Shown here in pieces: positions 22,516 through 34,771 of a DNA stretch of 64,000 nt. Below the pieces are notes generated by a model, which was not told where the DNA came from, did no database searches, and saw only the letters and a program-made list of their open reading frames with translations. How positions within the stretch are numbered: the stretch's first letter is position 1; every line of letters starts with the position of its first letter. A program made the translations under genes and the position numbers. This DNA is from Hypericum androsaemum (lineage: Eukaryota > Streptophyta > Magnoliopsida > Malpighiales > Hypericaceae), in contig OZ023187.1 in the NCBI GenBank assembly GCA_963995505.1, positions 5,977,176-6,041,175 of the forward strand, given 5' to 3'.

Positions 22516-24415
22516 AATGCCTACACTACAGACAGACCAATCCAGCACATCGGCCTTACAAGAAACTCAAGGTGAGAATCTTATAGAATCAGAACTCTCC
22601 TCTCACCAGATATCATTGGATGCAGGAAATGAAAGAGCCCAAGAAGTTCAGATTGACTGCCAAGCATCTCCAGAGGAAGTACAAACTTCAGGAAATGAAA
22701 GAGCTCCAGAAGTTCAGATTGAGGAAGTCAGGAGATCACAGAGAATCTCCAAGCCACCAACCAGGTTTAAGGATTATAAGTCATTCAAATGCGTTATCTA
22801 TCCTATAGAGAGGTATGTTTCTTACAGTGCTCTATTTGTAAAATACAAATGCTTCATAACTGTACTAGATTCCAATGAGGAACCAACTACATTTGAGAAA
22901 GCTAGAACTCAAGAAGTTTGGATGAATGCCATGAGAGAAGAATTGAATGCACTGCATAAGAATAACACATGGGAAATAGTAGAATTACCTGAGGGAAAGA
23001 ACACTGTATGGTGTAAATGGATTTACAAGAACAAGTATAATAGTGATGGCACTCTAGAAAGACATAAAGCAAGGCTTGTTGCTAGAGGGTTCACTCAAAT
23101 TTATGGCATAGATTATAATGAAACTTTTGCGCCTGTGGCTAAAATGAACACAATTAGAATCTTGTTATCTATTGCTATAAACCTTGATTGGCAAGTTCAC
23201 CAAATGGACGTTAAGAACGCATTCCTCCAAGGAGATCTTGAGGAGGAAATTTTCATGAATCTCCCTCCTGGTCATTCACTTGAACACACAGGTAAGGTAT
23301 GCAGGTTAAAGAAGGCCATATACGGTCTCAAACAATCACCCCGTGCGTGGTATCAAAAGTTGAGTAATGAGCTTATGAGCTTTGGTTATACTAGATGTAT
23401 TAGTGATTATTCTGTCTTCATTAGAAGCTTTGGCATACATAAGATTATTGTTTTAATTTATGTGGATGATATTCTAATCACTGGTGATGATATGACTGAA
23501 ATCATAAAGCTAAAGGATTCATTGAGAGAAAAGTTTGACATAAAGGATCTAGACAAAGTTAAGTATTTTTTTGCTATCAAAATAGCACAATCTCCTAAAA
23601 GAATGTTTTTATGTCAACGAAAGTATGTCTTAGATTTGCTTAAAGAAGCTAAAAAGATTGACTGTAAGCCTGCCAACATTCCTACTGAACATGGGACAAA
23701 ATTCTCTTTGTTGGAAGGCGAATTAGAGTCAGATATTGGTTCCTTTCAGAGGCTGGTAGGAAAACTGATTTACTTAACCATGACGCGTCCTAACATTGCA
23801 TATTCTGTGAGCTTGATTAGCCAAGCAATGCACTCACCTCGTTCTAGTCATGTCCTAATGGCGGAGAAGATCCTAAAGTACCTAAAGTCATGCCCAGGTA
23901 AAGGTTTATGGATGAAGAAAAATGATCACTTAGACATCCATGGTTTTTGTGATGCAGATTGGGCAGGCAAATTTGATGATAGGAGATCCACGAGAGAATA
24001 TTGTACCTTTGTTGGCGGCAATCTAGTCACATGGAGGAGTAAAAAGCAAAGTGTAGTTGCACGATCGAGTGCTGAAGCAGAATATCGAGCCATGGCTCAT
24101 GCAACAAGTGAACTAATTTGGATAAAGCAATTGATCACGGAGCTCAACTTTTCTGTCAACACTCCTATGAAGTTGTACTGCGACAACCAAGCTGCCTCAC
24201 ACATTGCAGCCAACCCAGTATTTCATGAATACACCAAGCACATCAAAGTTGATTGCCATTTTATGCGCGAAAAGATTCAAGCCAAAGAAATCTGCACGCC
24301 CTTTGTCTGCAGCAAGCTTCAACTAGCTGATGTATTCACCAAATCATTGCTGCCCAATCAGATTCATTTCATTGTGGACAAGCTGGGAATGTTGAATCTT
24401 CATTCACCAGCTTGA
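22516..24415 (+). pseudogene. copia polyprotein, reverse transcriptase and RNase H part
   Basis: This open frame of about 630 codons resumes the polyprotein cut at 578, and the frame matches across the 5-bp duplication. Reverse transcriptase starts near 22,900 (WMNAMREELNAL, WCKWIYKNK, KARLVARGF, QMDVKNAFLQGDL), with the catalytic YVDD at 23,459-23,470. RNase H of copia type follows (GFCDADWAG, RRSTREYCTFVG, SSAEAEYRAMA), and ADVFTK lies near the end. It copies element RNA into cDNA in cytoplasmic particles. KYFFAIKIA departs from the usual YFLGIEVA, a sign of possible early decay. No stop interrupts it, but it no longer joins integrase, so the polyprotein is dead as placed. Confidence 0.92.
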
Positions 24416-24422
24416 GGGGGAG
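24412..24422 (+). promoter_or_regulatory. Polypurine tract of copia element
   Basis: TTGAGGGGGAG overlaps the end of the ORF and directly precedes the LTR. It is the usual copia plus-strand primer. Confidence 0.85.
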
Positions 24423-24788
24423 TATTGGAAGTAATGATCTGATTGGAAAGAGAAGAGGAAAGGAAATCTGCAGATATGGAAAGTCTGTAATTCTGCAGAT
24501 GCTCTGCAATCTGCAGATTATGCAGATCAATCAGTTGATTATTCGGGGATCCAGATAAGCTGAAGATCACACACATTCCTTCCATGATCACCCGTATAAT
24601 TCTCTCATTGAATGCACATATGTAGCTACCTATATTAGCAGCTGTAATTATGTAAAAACTAGCCGTTAGTAATAGCTGTCCTTACCTTAGTTAGTCGCTA
24701 GAATAACTGCTGCAATTATGTATATATACTACTGTACATCTCCAAGCTTCAATACAATGAACTATTCATCCATATTCCATTACTAACA
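24423..24788 (+). repeat. 3' LTR of copia element
   Basis: This 366-bp LTR starts TATTGGAAGTAATG and ends CATTACTAACA. The ends are imperfect inverted repeats. The first two bases are TA where TG is expected, probably a point mutation. A TATA-like run (gtatatatac) lies near 24,719. The 5' LTR is not in the window for comparison. Confidence 0.8.
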
Positions 24789-26500
24789 GTAACCATTCAA
24801 ACAGTGCCGTTTTGGTCTCACATCATCAATATGATACATTACCAAAACAGTCTAAGATTTTTTTACAAATTTTCAGAAAACGCCATTCATCTTCTTCCTC
24901 CCTCCGTTAACCAACCAAGTCCATGACAAAACCTTCTTCCTCTCTTTCCACTTTTCACGAACAAAATTCAACCCTAGAAATTAAATCAATCCCAAAAGAA
25001 GCAACCATCATCTAGAACATTATTAAAATGCTTGTTCGTGTTTCAGAAATGGGGGCCCCACAAGCAATACATAAGCACGGGAGCAAGTCATACAAATACG
25101 AGAAGAACGATACACATAAGGAATCTGATCACCCGGTTCAACTCGAAGGTCTACGTCCGGGAACGTACCAATCCATGAGAGATTTTTACTATTTTCACTA
25201 TATGGAACTTCAATTGCTCTTTTACAATGAAAGCAACACTCTTGGCCTCTCCATACTTCCTAGGACTTCGCACACACTCTAGGAAGCTTACATTGGTATT
25301 TATAGGGCCATAAACCCTAGGGAGTTTTTTGAAGTCGAGAGGGGCAAAACTGTCCACCAAATACACTTTCAGTATATTTTTTGGCGCCCGTCGGATCCAC
25401 GAGACCTCCTGCTGGCAGGCGCCCGCCGCCTGCCTGGCATTCGCCAGGTTCCTTTGCTTCTACAGTAGGTTGGCGGCCGCCATTAACTCGGCGTCTGTCG
25501 AGTTCTCCTCCCCTTCTTCATTTTTCCTCTTCATCTCGCCTCTGTCTCTTGACCTGATTGATTCTCCGAGGGTCCTCGAGTACCGAACCCAATTCGTTCA
25601 ACTCCTAAATCATCTTCAAGCTCTTCACTCGAATCGAACGACTCCATCAATCATCCCCATATTCCAAACCCAACAATCTCCTACCTGGAGACTCACCTCA
25701 ACTCTCGTCACCATTCACTTGATGACCCTCTCATCAATCACCTCTCACTAGATGACCTTATCACCAATCACCTTTCACTAGGTGACCCTCTTCTCCACTT
25801 GGTACGTCGACCTCTTCTCATTACTTCACAAGGCTAGTTGAAGCCATGCATAGCTTCAACTTCTCCAAGTTCACCCCCCTGGACAACACACTTGCAAGGC
25901 CATTCCTTCTCTCAAGGTAGCTTGATGTCACATCCACATCAACAAATCTTGTCACTTTAGTCTTTTTGCCCTTATCACTTAGGCCCTTCTCTGCAGTACT
26001 TGTCAAGTGGCTGGGCATCCACTTCACTGCCTTCACTTGTTGTCTTCAAGGACTTCTCATAAGCCTTATCACTACTCCTACCAGATCCGCTATCACTGGT
26101 CTTGTACACTCCTTTGCATACATCACATGACCATCCGCGCGAAAGTACCTGGAGTCTTCTGCTTCTGAACTCTCTCCTTGTAACTCTTGTTCTCATTTGC
26201 CACACGCTTAACCTTATAAACCCTTGATCATGTCATGCCTTCTTGTTATTGTAGAGTTTGACTAGTTCACAAGTTCAGTGTTCCGTACCAGAGGGTACCT
26301 CCTGTTTTCCGTACTTGCTCCCTTATGAGTGGAGCTAAAAGTAATTGCAAAGTGTACCATCGAATTGTGATCACCGGTCGCTCAAAGAAGATTCGTGGTC
26401 ACCTGCGAGGCTTAAAGAGAATTATTTCGAAAAGATGGGACCAAAAATTATGGAAAAAATAGATAATCGATTACTGAATTATTTTTGAATAAATATCAGT
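24789..26500. other. LTR-like or repetitive stretch, no gene recognised
   Basis: It contains a TATA-like tttatagggc near 25,300 and a GC-rich patch at 25,380-25,500 (ggcgcccg, gctggcaggcgcc). A three-unit imperfect 30-bp tandem repeat lies at 25,709-25,798. Two overlapping minus-strand frames (25,821-26,205) look coding-like but show no known domain. This could be an old LTR and leader into which the copia element inserted; that is inference. Confidence 0.35.
25709..25798 (+). repeat. Imperfect 30-bp tandem repeat, three units
   Basis: Units begin at 25709, 25739 and 25769, each of the form CACC-TTCACT-GATGACC followed by a tct/atca tail. Confidence 0.8.
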
Positions 26501-27810
26501 TTCCATCTTATATCTTGTAATTACTCGAGAACATACAGTTGACACTGTATATTTTTTAAAAATACAATTAGCACATAAATATTTCAGAGTAGAATAATGA
26601 GTAAATAACATCATGTACTTGTTCACAATGATTATGAGACTTCACCAGGATCGTACACCAATTCAATGACTCAGATTAGCGATTCTGATGTGCTGAATGA
26701 GATGACATGTCGATATTAAAAAATATATAGGTTTTAACATACGATGACATAGGTTTTTTTTTGGGAATTCATTTTTTTTTTGGAAAAGGTAGATTGTATT
26801 GATAAAGAAAAGGTCAACACATATAACCAACCAATAAATGAATTGGTTAGACCCTAAAATTGAATCTCCTGTTAGAAGATATAACCGATTACAACCGTGA
26901 CTACCTCGAAATTCTACCGAAGTAACAACTATTAAACAACCCGATGATACTGCAAATAACGACAAATGAACTGCCTAACTCATCTATGACCATCGGTCGG
27001 AGCGTAGTTTTTCGATCATGGTTGTTGGCTCATTATACCATATAATAAGTAACCCTAGTGATATTTTAACCTCTTTATTTTATTATGGAGGATTTTTTAT
27101 ACTCAACTTTGTTATTAGTGGCTAAATTTGAAACCTTACCTCCTGTATTCTAGATGGACTCTCTTTATTCCACTATTTGGAAGCAAAAATTTCAAAAAGT
27201 TATGTGAAATTAAAATTGAGATTTTTAGATAAAAACTTAAATAATTTGTTGAAGGGTATGAATTTCTTACTATTTGAATGAGATTCGTGACTACCAATAC
27301 TTGAAAGCCACAGGGTGTAAAAAAAATCAAAGGGGACAGGTCGTAGCGAAAATAATTCAGCACATAGCATGCTTGGAGAGACAAGGAATTAGAAAGGTAT
27401 AGAATGTGAAAATGTTCTTTTTATCGCACTAGAAGAACTGTTGCTTGAAATAAACACTAGATTCCCTACATTTCAGAACGCTGATAGATTAATTTGCTTC
27501 GAGACGAAAGAAGACAGTTTAGGAAAGGCGATGGGCGATCTCTAGCTTAACTGATAGATTAGTTTTGGTACTAGAGAAGAATTCTAGGACAATATTTCTT
27601 AAGTAAGCTATATAATTTTGGAAGGAGAAGAATTTATTTAGACTATCTCTGTCACCAATAAGAAAAACAAGTTTAAAAAAGTGGTTGGCCCGGTCCGTGC
27701 CACCAACTCAGGTTGGCGAAAGTTAAGGCCTTGTTGGTGTCATTAATAAAATTAGGTTGATTTGTATGCAGATGAAAGATAAGTAAGTTATTTACTAGAA
27801 AGTTGGGAAC
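26501..27810. other. AT-rich intergenic DNA
   Basis: I see nothing beyond poly-T runs near 26,755-26,780 and short unconvincing ORFs. Confidence 0.5.
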
Positions 27811-27945
27811 TTTTTTTTTTAGATTGTGGGTAAACATATTCTTAGTTCGTCAAATTGCATTTGCAAATGTACGCCGTCCATGGGGGTTGAACACAGGTCA
27901 CCAGTGGTGAAAGGTGGGAATACTTACCACTATACTACGACTTAT
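27811..27945 (-). mobile_element. tRNA-derived SINE-like element
   Basis: The minus strand begins near 27,942 with a tRNA-like head: TAGTATAGTGGTAAG (A box, 27,923-27,937) resembling Asp tRNA, then CTTTCAC resembling a Glu anticodon loop, then GTTCAACCCCC (B box, 27,882-27,892). A body of about 60 bp ends in a ten-base poly-A (27,811-27,820). Spacing of the two boxes suits RNA polymerase III. The anticodon stem does not pair, so it is not a working tRNA gene. I did not find target duplications. Confidence 0.55.
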
Positions 27946-28025
27946 TGTTCTAAAATAAAACAGATACATAGCCATAATTGGAGGAAGAAAAGGATGCAAT
28001 GCATAAATAATATTTTGTTTATCAT

Positions 28026-28875
28026 ATGATGACCTTTGTTAGCTTGAGAACATGATGGAATGGAATATAATATTTGAACTAACGTTGAGATTTGTCTGGA
28101 TCTAACATTCTTAATTGATTTAAAAAAATCTTGTTCGTTAGAAAAATGAAAGTAAAACATTTTGTTAATTATTCAAAATAAATGATAGAGAAGATATAGA
28201 GAAAGATAAAAGACATATTAAGTTAAGATGATAACACTATATTATATAAACAAATAAAACATACGTGCACGAGGCTAATTCCAGTGGCAACGCTTAATCG
28301 ACACGGCAACTCAAGGGATGGGCGCAGAGTCGAGCTCAACAATGCCCTATGTGTATAGTTAATTAGTGCTTTTTTTTCCCATTCAGAAACAATGCCCTGT
28401 CTTAATGAACTATACATATATAGTGATTATCTCTCTGAATTGATAAAAGGTTTCGATCCTGAGTTAGGATCGGTATTAAAATTTAAAATTTTTATTGTGA
28501 TAACAAACACTTTTTAGAAAATTTTAGTATTAAATTTCGATCTCAATTTTTGCATAAAGTGATATTTTCAAATAAATGAATTTAATTTTTAAAGATATTT
28601 GTATGTACTAGATTTATTTTTTGGATAAGTTTTACATTATTATTCATCTTCTTAATTGACTTCAAATGGTCATTATAATTACCAAATTATTATATAAAAA
28701 AATTTTAATCAAGTATAACATTTGAATAATATTATAAATTGAAGGTTTAGGTGACTTAAATATACACCAGCTACAATCCACATCTTGTTTCTAAATTCCG
28801 ACCACATTTGATTTCGGTCGTGGTGGAAAATGGCAAGTGGTCTCCTCCTTGACAATGAAATCGTAACCTTACCTT
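28026..28875 (+). repeat. AT-rich dispersed repeat, copy A
   Basis: It shares long stretches with 30,690-31,345 (inverted), 36,670-37,255 (direct) and 33,045-33,330 (inverted). Landmarks are cacgaggcta, gcttaatcgacacggcaac, gttttacattattattcatc and atttcggtcg. It is flanked by the SINE-like element. Function and class unknown. Confidence 0.75.
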
Positions 28876-29760
28876 AGGCTCTACGCATATTTAATGTCAC
28901 TAGATAGAGCCAAGCTTCGAGACCCAAAAAAAGAAGAAGATAGAGCCAAGTTTACAGATCACAAATGATTTGAAATATTTTCTCTCAAGCACAATCTATT
29001 GAACTTTTTTGGACAAATTCACTTTATCTCAGATAGCACATCCCCGGTTTGACCGGGAGCAATCCCGTGTCGTTTTTTCGCCCAGAATCTGGAGAGCAGA
29101 CCGCTCAAAATTGGATCAAACCGCTGGGTCGGACACATCCAACTGACCAGGTACAATAAATTTACACACTTAATTTCGCAAACAAGTAATCAGGTAATCA
29201 AATTTTTGCACAACAAGTGACTAAGATAACAAAAATGCTACAACGACCTTATACACCAAGAAAACGAAACGAAAAATTCCTATTTGCAATCGTAAATTGA
29301 ACTTGTTTGGCATTTTATCATTTTTATGTTAAATTAGACTTATTTTATTTTACTTAATAATTATTAGTAATAAAGAAAAAGGAAGAAGTCATGGGCCGAT
29401 CAATGATTCAACCAGTAAAAACATTGAATATTTTCGGGTCAATTTTAAAACATTGAAAATATGTTACTACTCGTAGTTCCTTTGATATATTATAGGGAAA
29501 ATTACTCTCAAGTTCCTCGAATTTGCTTAAATATACTCAAAAGTCTCCCATGTTTATAAAATACACGCCGACGTACCTCTAGTTTACTTTATACACTTAA
29601 AAAATATTTTTTCTATATTAAGTCATAAAAAATATCCACGAGTTATAGCTATTGTATTTATACTCAAATAAAAAAAATAGTATTTAGTGTTGTTCAAACA
29701 CTATATTCGTTTGAGATACTTCTTTTGTAACAAAGTGACAATTACTAAGAACATTTCAAA
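28876..29760. other. Intergenic DNA with one end of a TIR-type repeat
   Basis: Positions about 29,495-29,600 (ctcaagttcctcgaatttg, acgccgacgtacctc) match the left end of the TIR element at 34,911, so a partial relative of that family lies here. The rest shows nothing. Confidence 0.55.
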
Positions 29761-29761
29761 A

Positions 29762-30420
29762 CAAAGGTACAGTTCTTTTTGTGGACCGCAATCCAAAACA
29801 AGTTGAAAACTAAAGTTAATCTCATAGAAGAGGTTCTCTGGATGAATGGGATAGTCTTTGTCCCTTGTGTGGTGATTGAGATGAGTCATCTTACCATCTG
29901 TTTCTTCATTGCAAAGTCGCATGGAGAACTTGGAATTTTGTTACCAGGAAAGCAGGAGTGTCCTGGTGCATTGGTCCTTCGATGGAAAATGTTGTCTCGC
30001 AGTGGATGGAGCTGGCTTTGTTAGGTATGCCACGGAAAGTCTAGTTGATTATTTTTGCTTCGATTTCATGGGAATATAGCTTCTACGAAACAAGGTTGTG
30101 TTTGATGGTGAAAACTATGACTGTGAGCTTCTGTTGCATTCCGTTTTACATCATGCTTAAAAATAAATTCAATGAGACGATGCGTCTACTATTCAGAATC
30201 AGAGTCTCATTTTATCTCTGGATTCGGTGTATTTTTTATGGCGAGTTGTTTCGCTCCTAGTTATAGGTAGGGAACCTTCGGGTGTCCTCTTTTTTTAACT
30301 AGGTTGGGATGCTTCGTGATCTCTGTCGCTCCTCTGGAAGGCAGTTTTGGTCCACTCTGTACATAGTTTTAGCTCTCTACATATTGGTGAATATAAATTT
30401 TATTTATAAAAAAATATTTG
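29762..30420 (+). pseudogene. LINE (L1-type) 3' end, truncated and decayed
   Basis: Translating across stops and frameshifts gives LWTAIQNKLKTKVNL and then CPLCG, a stop, DESSYHLFLHC and AWRTW. That is the zinc-binding domain (zf-RVT) found after reverse transcriptase in plant LINEs. The 3' end reads ggtgaatataaattttattt followed by a short A-rich tail near 30,405, typical of LINE ends. There is at least one in-frame stop and several frame changes. It lies between inverted repeat copies A and B. Confidence 0.7.
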
Positions 30421-30518
30421 AAAATAATTCATTTGTTTAAATTATCAAACAAACAAGAATAGTATAAGTTATTATCTTGCTATATTTTTTAAATTCGTAA
30501 AATATGTAACAATATATG

Positions 30519-30522
<4 letters not shown>

Positions 30523-30560
<38 letters not shown>
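30523..30560. repeat. (TA)n microsatellite
   Basis: An uninterrupted run of TA dinucleotides. Confidence 0.95.
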
Positions 30561-30561
<1 letters not shown>

Positions 30562-30689
30562 CCAAGACAAAGATTTTTGCACTATAGTAGGATTTAGTTA
30601 TTTTTTCTAAAATAAATCGTTCAAAGCAACCACCCGGTTCTTGATTGTAACAGTATGCTCAAGTCAAAATATAACTTAGTGTCGATATA

Positions 30690-31345
30690 TTTTATATGAC
30701 TTTTGGTACAGCTGCGAAAATTTATTTTTGTCTATATTTAAGTCACTTTAAATCCCGACTTATAACGTTATTCAAATGTTATATTTGATTGAAATATTTT
30801 CTTACAGCAATATGATGATTGCAATGATCGTTTGAAGTCAATAGAAAAGATGAATAATAATGTAAAATTTATCAGTAGCATATGTAAAAATATATATTTA
30901 TCAAAAAATATTATTTTATATAAAAATTGAGACAAAAATTTAACATTAAATTTTTTAAAAATGTACTAATTATTACCATAGAATTGTTGTACACATAGGG
31001 CATGGTTGATTCGACTCCGCGCCCATCCCTTGAGTTGCCGTGTCGATTAAGCTTTGGCACTAAACTTAGCCTCGTGCATGTATGTTTTATTTGTTTATAT
31101 TTGATACTGTTATCATCTTAATTTCGATTATATATTATTCGAACCACATATATTTTATCCTACTCTGTATCTTCTCTATTATTTATTTTGAATATTTAAC
31201 AAAATGTTTTACTTTCATTTTTCTAACGAACAAGATTTTTTAAATCAACCAAGAATTTTAGATAGATCCAAACAAATCTCAACGTTCAAAAATTATATTA
31301 TATTCCATTCCATCATCTTCTCAAGCTGACACAGGTCATCATTGG
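30690..31345 (-). repeat. AT-rich dispersed repeat, copy B (inverted)
   Basis: Its reverse complement follows copy A from the outer gatgacc and agcttgag landmarks through cacgaggcta to gtgacttaaatata. Copies A and B therefore face each other across about 1.8 kb that holds the LINE tail. Confidence 0.75.
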
Positions 31346-32620
31346 CATGGCTAACATGATCATCTTCAAACCAAAGTCCCGATTTGACTTCGCTCAGATC
31401 AACAAAGGGGAGGATAATCACATCAACAACATGTACCTTAGTCCCGGTTTGTTCAGAATTTTTTCAGACATATTCTTAGCAGAAACCACTTTTTGTATTC
31501 AAACATGATGAGCGTGATAAAAAAAACTGCCAGTATATATTAATTAGGTTACTTATTAAAAAAAATCAGGTCGAGGAGGTCAAGAAAATCGAGAATGACG
31601 TTACCATTTTCTTGGACCTGCAGATTTGCTATGATATGTAATAGAAAGGAGTTGTAGAGGGAGTAGAATTTGGGGAAGATGAGAATAACATAAGAGAAGA
31701 GAGAGTGAGAAGGGAGAGAAGCAGAAGTGAGGAAGGAGCAACTTGAGAGATTCCTACCCAAGACAAGCCCGGAATGGGGATGTTCTTGAAATTTCCTAGT
31801 TTACTTTCTAATTTGCAACAAAGAAGAATGAGAACTTGGCCAAAGTTTCCAGAGCAACTCCATAAAACCAATTTCATTAGGGTTTCATTAGGGCTAGCAA
31901 CTTTTCTTGTCTAGTTTTTTTACATATATATGTCCTCTTACTGCCAAGTACATAAAATAAGGTGTACGGCCAATTAGGATAAAGTAAAATGGGCTTAACA
32001 TAACATAGTGCCCACAAAATATTGCTTCCTGTCGTCCGCTTGTGTTGCTAGCCCGAACACTCGCTTAACTTGCTCTTGTAAATTCTCCATGTAACAGGAT
32101 CCGCCATGAAACTCCACCACGTGAAAGTGAAAGCAGCCAAATTGAAGTGATGTAGGCATTTCTGGAAGAACTCTTACTTTACTAGATTAGTGAGAAGAAG
32201 GATGAGAGGTCGTAGGGTAAGCTAATTTGACCGGATATGTTTATCCACGATCATAATAATAACGATAGTAATAATAGATGGCATAAAGAATAAGAGCAGC
32301 AATTATAAAAAAAACCATTACTATATTATTTATTTTATGTTAAAGGTTTGATTCGGAAGGGATTCAAAGAGGGGACGAAGGGAATTTCGGTGGAGGAGAG
32401 GAGAGGAGAGGAAAAGCTCTCTCTCTCTGTTTTGTATATAATGAATAATACTTGATTACAATTACCAAAAGAATAGTCTATTTATACAACTATCTGGAAA
32501 AGCAAAGGGAAAGGATAAAAGAGAATCTTCCACGTCAGCTTGCTTTTTCTCCTTTTCTTCCTTTTGTTCGAGCGGATATTGAAGCCGAGAGGGCCGTGGG
32601 TTCTCGTGTTTTTTGGCTAA
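31346..32620. other. Intergenic DNA, no supported gene
   Basis: Small ORFs occur on the minus strand (31,549-31,877) and the plus strand (31,347-31,508) but show no known domain. A GAGGA-rich and CT-rich run lies near 32,393-32,430. Confidence 0.4.
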
Positions 32621-32624
32621 TTTT

Positions 32625-33050
32625 CATTGTTTTAAAATACGGGTTGGGTTTTGGTACGGTCCGAATTTTATCTATTTTCTGGTTCGACTGATCCGACCGG
32701 CAGTCAAATCAGATTTTTTTGATTTTTTTAATAATAAAAAAATAAATAGTCAAAATATAGGTTTCAAAATCCAAAATTTAGAAATATCAACAAATTTATA
32801 ACATATAAAGTCCATTTTCCTTTTTTGATTGAGAAAAATCGAGCATACGATACGACTTTTTTGTTTAATTTTTTGCTAATTTGGATAAAATTTGGTCAGA
32901 CTAGGCAGTTTAAGTCAAAAACTAGTACGAACTGCCCGGTCCGATCAAATTTGGGCAGATCTGACTGGAGGCTATTTTTACCCTAAAAACAGACCGCTCT
33001 GATGTCTGATTCATGGTCTGACTGGTCAGACCGTATTTTTTAAAACTATG
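32625..33050. mobile_element. MITE-like element, family M, copy 1
   Basis: It starts cattgttttaaaatacgg and ends with the inverse, ccgtattttttaaaactatg. It contains several gtccgaccgg/gtctgactgg motifs near both ends. The family recurs at 34,406-34,868 and 58,745-59,344. Confidence 0.6.
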
Positions 33051-33330
33051 CTTATAACAAATCGACAATCACAATGATTGTTCGAAAACGATTGAGAAGA
33101 TGGATGATGATGTAAAATTTATCAAATAAGTAAGTTTAGCACAAACTAATATCTTACAATATTTTTCGAATTCTTAAAATATGTAAAAAAAACTATGTAT
33201 TTATTCAAAAGTATCACTTTATGCGAAAATTAGGACTGAGATTTTAGACTAATATTTTCTGAAAAAGTATTAATTATTACGATAGAGTGGTTATTAAATT
33301 TTAACACTGATTGTCGATTCAAGATCGGGA
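33045..33330 (-). repeat. AT-rich dispersed repeat, copy D (partial, inverted)
   Basis: Its reverse complement matches copy A near 28,440-28,750 (gttaaaatttaata, cataaagtgata, aaattttacat). It abuts MITE copy 1. Confidence 0.6.
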
Positions 33331-34405
33331 CTTTTTATCAGTTAGAGAGATTATCAGTTTACAGGAGATCAGTTTAGAGAGTTTTTACTGTATTAGGACA
33401 AGGCCGACTAATTAATTTCGTGTGCCAAGTAGAATTTTTAAAGGTGGTAAAAAAAATTTACAAGTATTTTATATTAATTTATTTTTAAGAATTCGAATTC
33501 AATTTTTTTAAGTTATAATAATATTTTCACTAGTTGATTTTGTACTTGATCTTTTTAGTTTTTAGGATGTGAACTTGAAGGATAAAAAACACTAGATATG
33601 AAAAAGCTCTACAAAAGCACGTGAACTAGTGCCCTTTTTTTAGGGGTCCCTTTTTATTTAATGGAAAGGCATCGTTTTATGGAAAGGGTACTTTTATGGT
33701 AAGGCATACTATCCCGGTTTTTTGGTTGAGAGCGTTTAGTTATTGCCGTTTCGTTGTCACTTTCTTTTTTTGAGAAGAAGTTGAAGAACGTTGTCACTTT
33801 CTTGGTCACCAACTATGTGCCTGTTCAAAATGCTTGGATGGCTATGTTCACATGGCAAAGTGTGGGTGGTATTTTCAATTTTGGACAATTTTTTTTAAAT
33901 GAGGACTTTTTAAGATAAGTACAAAGGAGGCCTAAATACAAAGTTCGGGTAAGAAACATATGTAAAATATAATTAGGTGGTAATTATAATTAAATAAAGA
34001 GTAAAAAAATTAGTCATGCAGTTAGCAGAAATATAATGATTCTTTTTATATAAAAAATTGATTTAAATTCACTTTCTTCAATAGCCACGTGATTCATGAT
34101 TCCATGTGTTATGAAAATAGTCATTAAATCCAATGTGATTATCTTGTCACCAAAAGAACTTCTAATATTTAGAATGTTAGTCCATATTTTACAGCCACGT
34201 GGCGCTCAAAATAATATTCTTTCATTTGTTAAATATGAATTCAATTCGAGACATTAAACGAATCTAAATTCTTTATTGCATTTAACAACTCGTGTTTGAT
34301 AGCCATGTGGTGCTTAACAACGTGCAACACCAAAAATAACGTTGGGCGGGCCTCGCCAAGTTGCCACAGCAGCCGACTACGTGGGTTGATAACATCTCTG
34401 ATGAA
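33331..34405. other. Intergenic DNA
   Basis: An hAT/MITE-like end (gagagtttttactgta) lies near 33,375-33,395. I see nothing else. Confidence 0.4.
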
Positions 34406-34733
34406 CATGGTTTTTAAAAAACGTGGTCCGACCGGTAGTTTGACCGGTTGGACCGTGAAAAGGGCATCAGAGCGGGTCATTTTTAGGCTTTTGACAGGGG
34501 TCTGTACTAACCAAACTAAATTCAGTCGGACTGGCTGATTTTGAGGTCCACGCTGACCGGTCGAACCCAGTTCCTAAAAAATGGGCAAAATTAGCTTTTT
34601 TGGGTAGTTTTGGAGGAAAAAAATTGATTTGACAAGTTTATAAATTAAAAAAATAAATAAATAAGTAGATTTATAGAGTGGAGAGATAAAAAATTAAGTC
34701 TACTTTTTTTATATGGAAAATAAGTATATTTTA

Positions 34734-34771
<38 letters not shown>

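Larger units (their letters stand above)
1..24788 (+). mobile_element. Ty1/copia LTR retrotransposon, 5' part outside window, split by nested insertion
   Basis: This is the outermost element of the nest. The polyprotein runs off the left edge in integrase, is cut at 578 and resumes at 22,516 with reverse transcriptase and RNase H. The order integrase before reverse transcriptase is diagnostic of Ty1/copia rather than Ty3/gypsy. A polypurine tract (24,412-24,422) and a 366-bp LTR (24,423-24,788) follow the stop codon. The 5' LTR, primer site and gag are not in the window, so its age and target duplication cannot be checked. The 5 bases after the LTR are gtaac, which would be the right copy of its target duplication. 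Confidence 0.93.
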
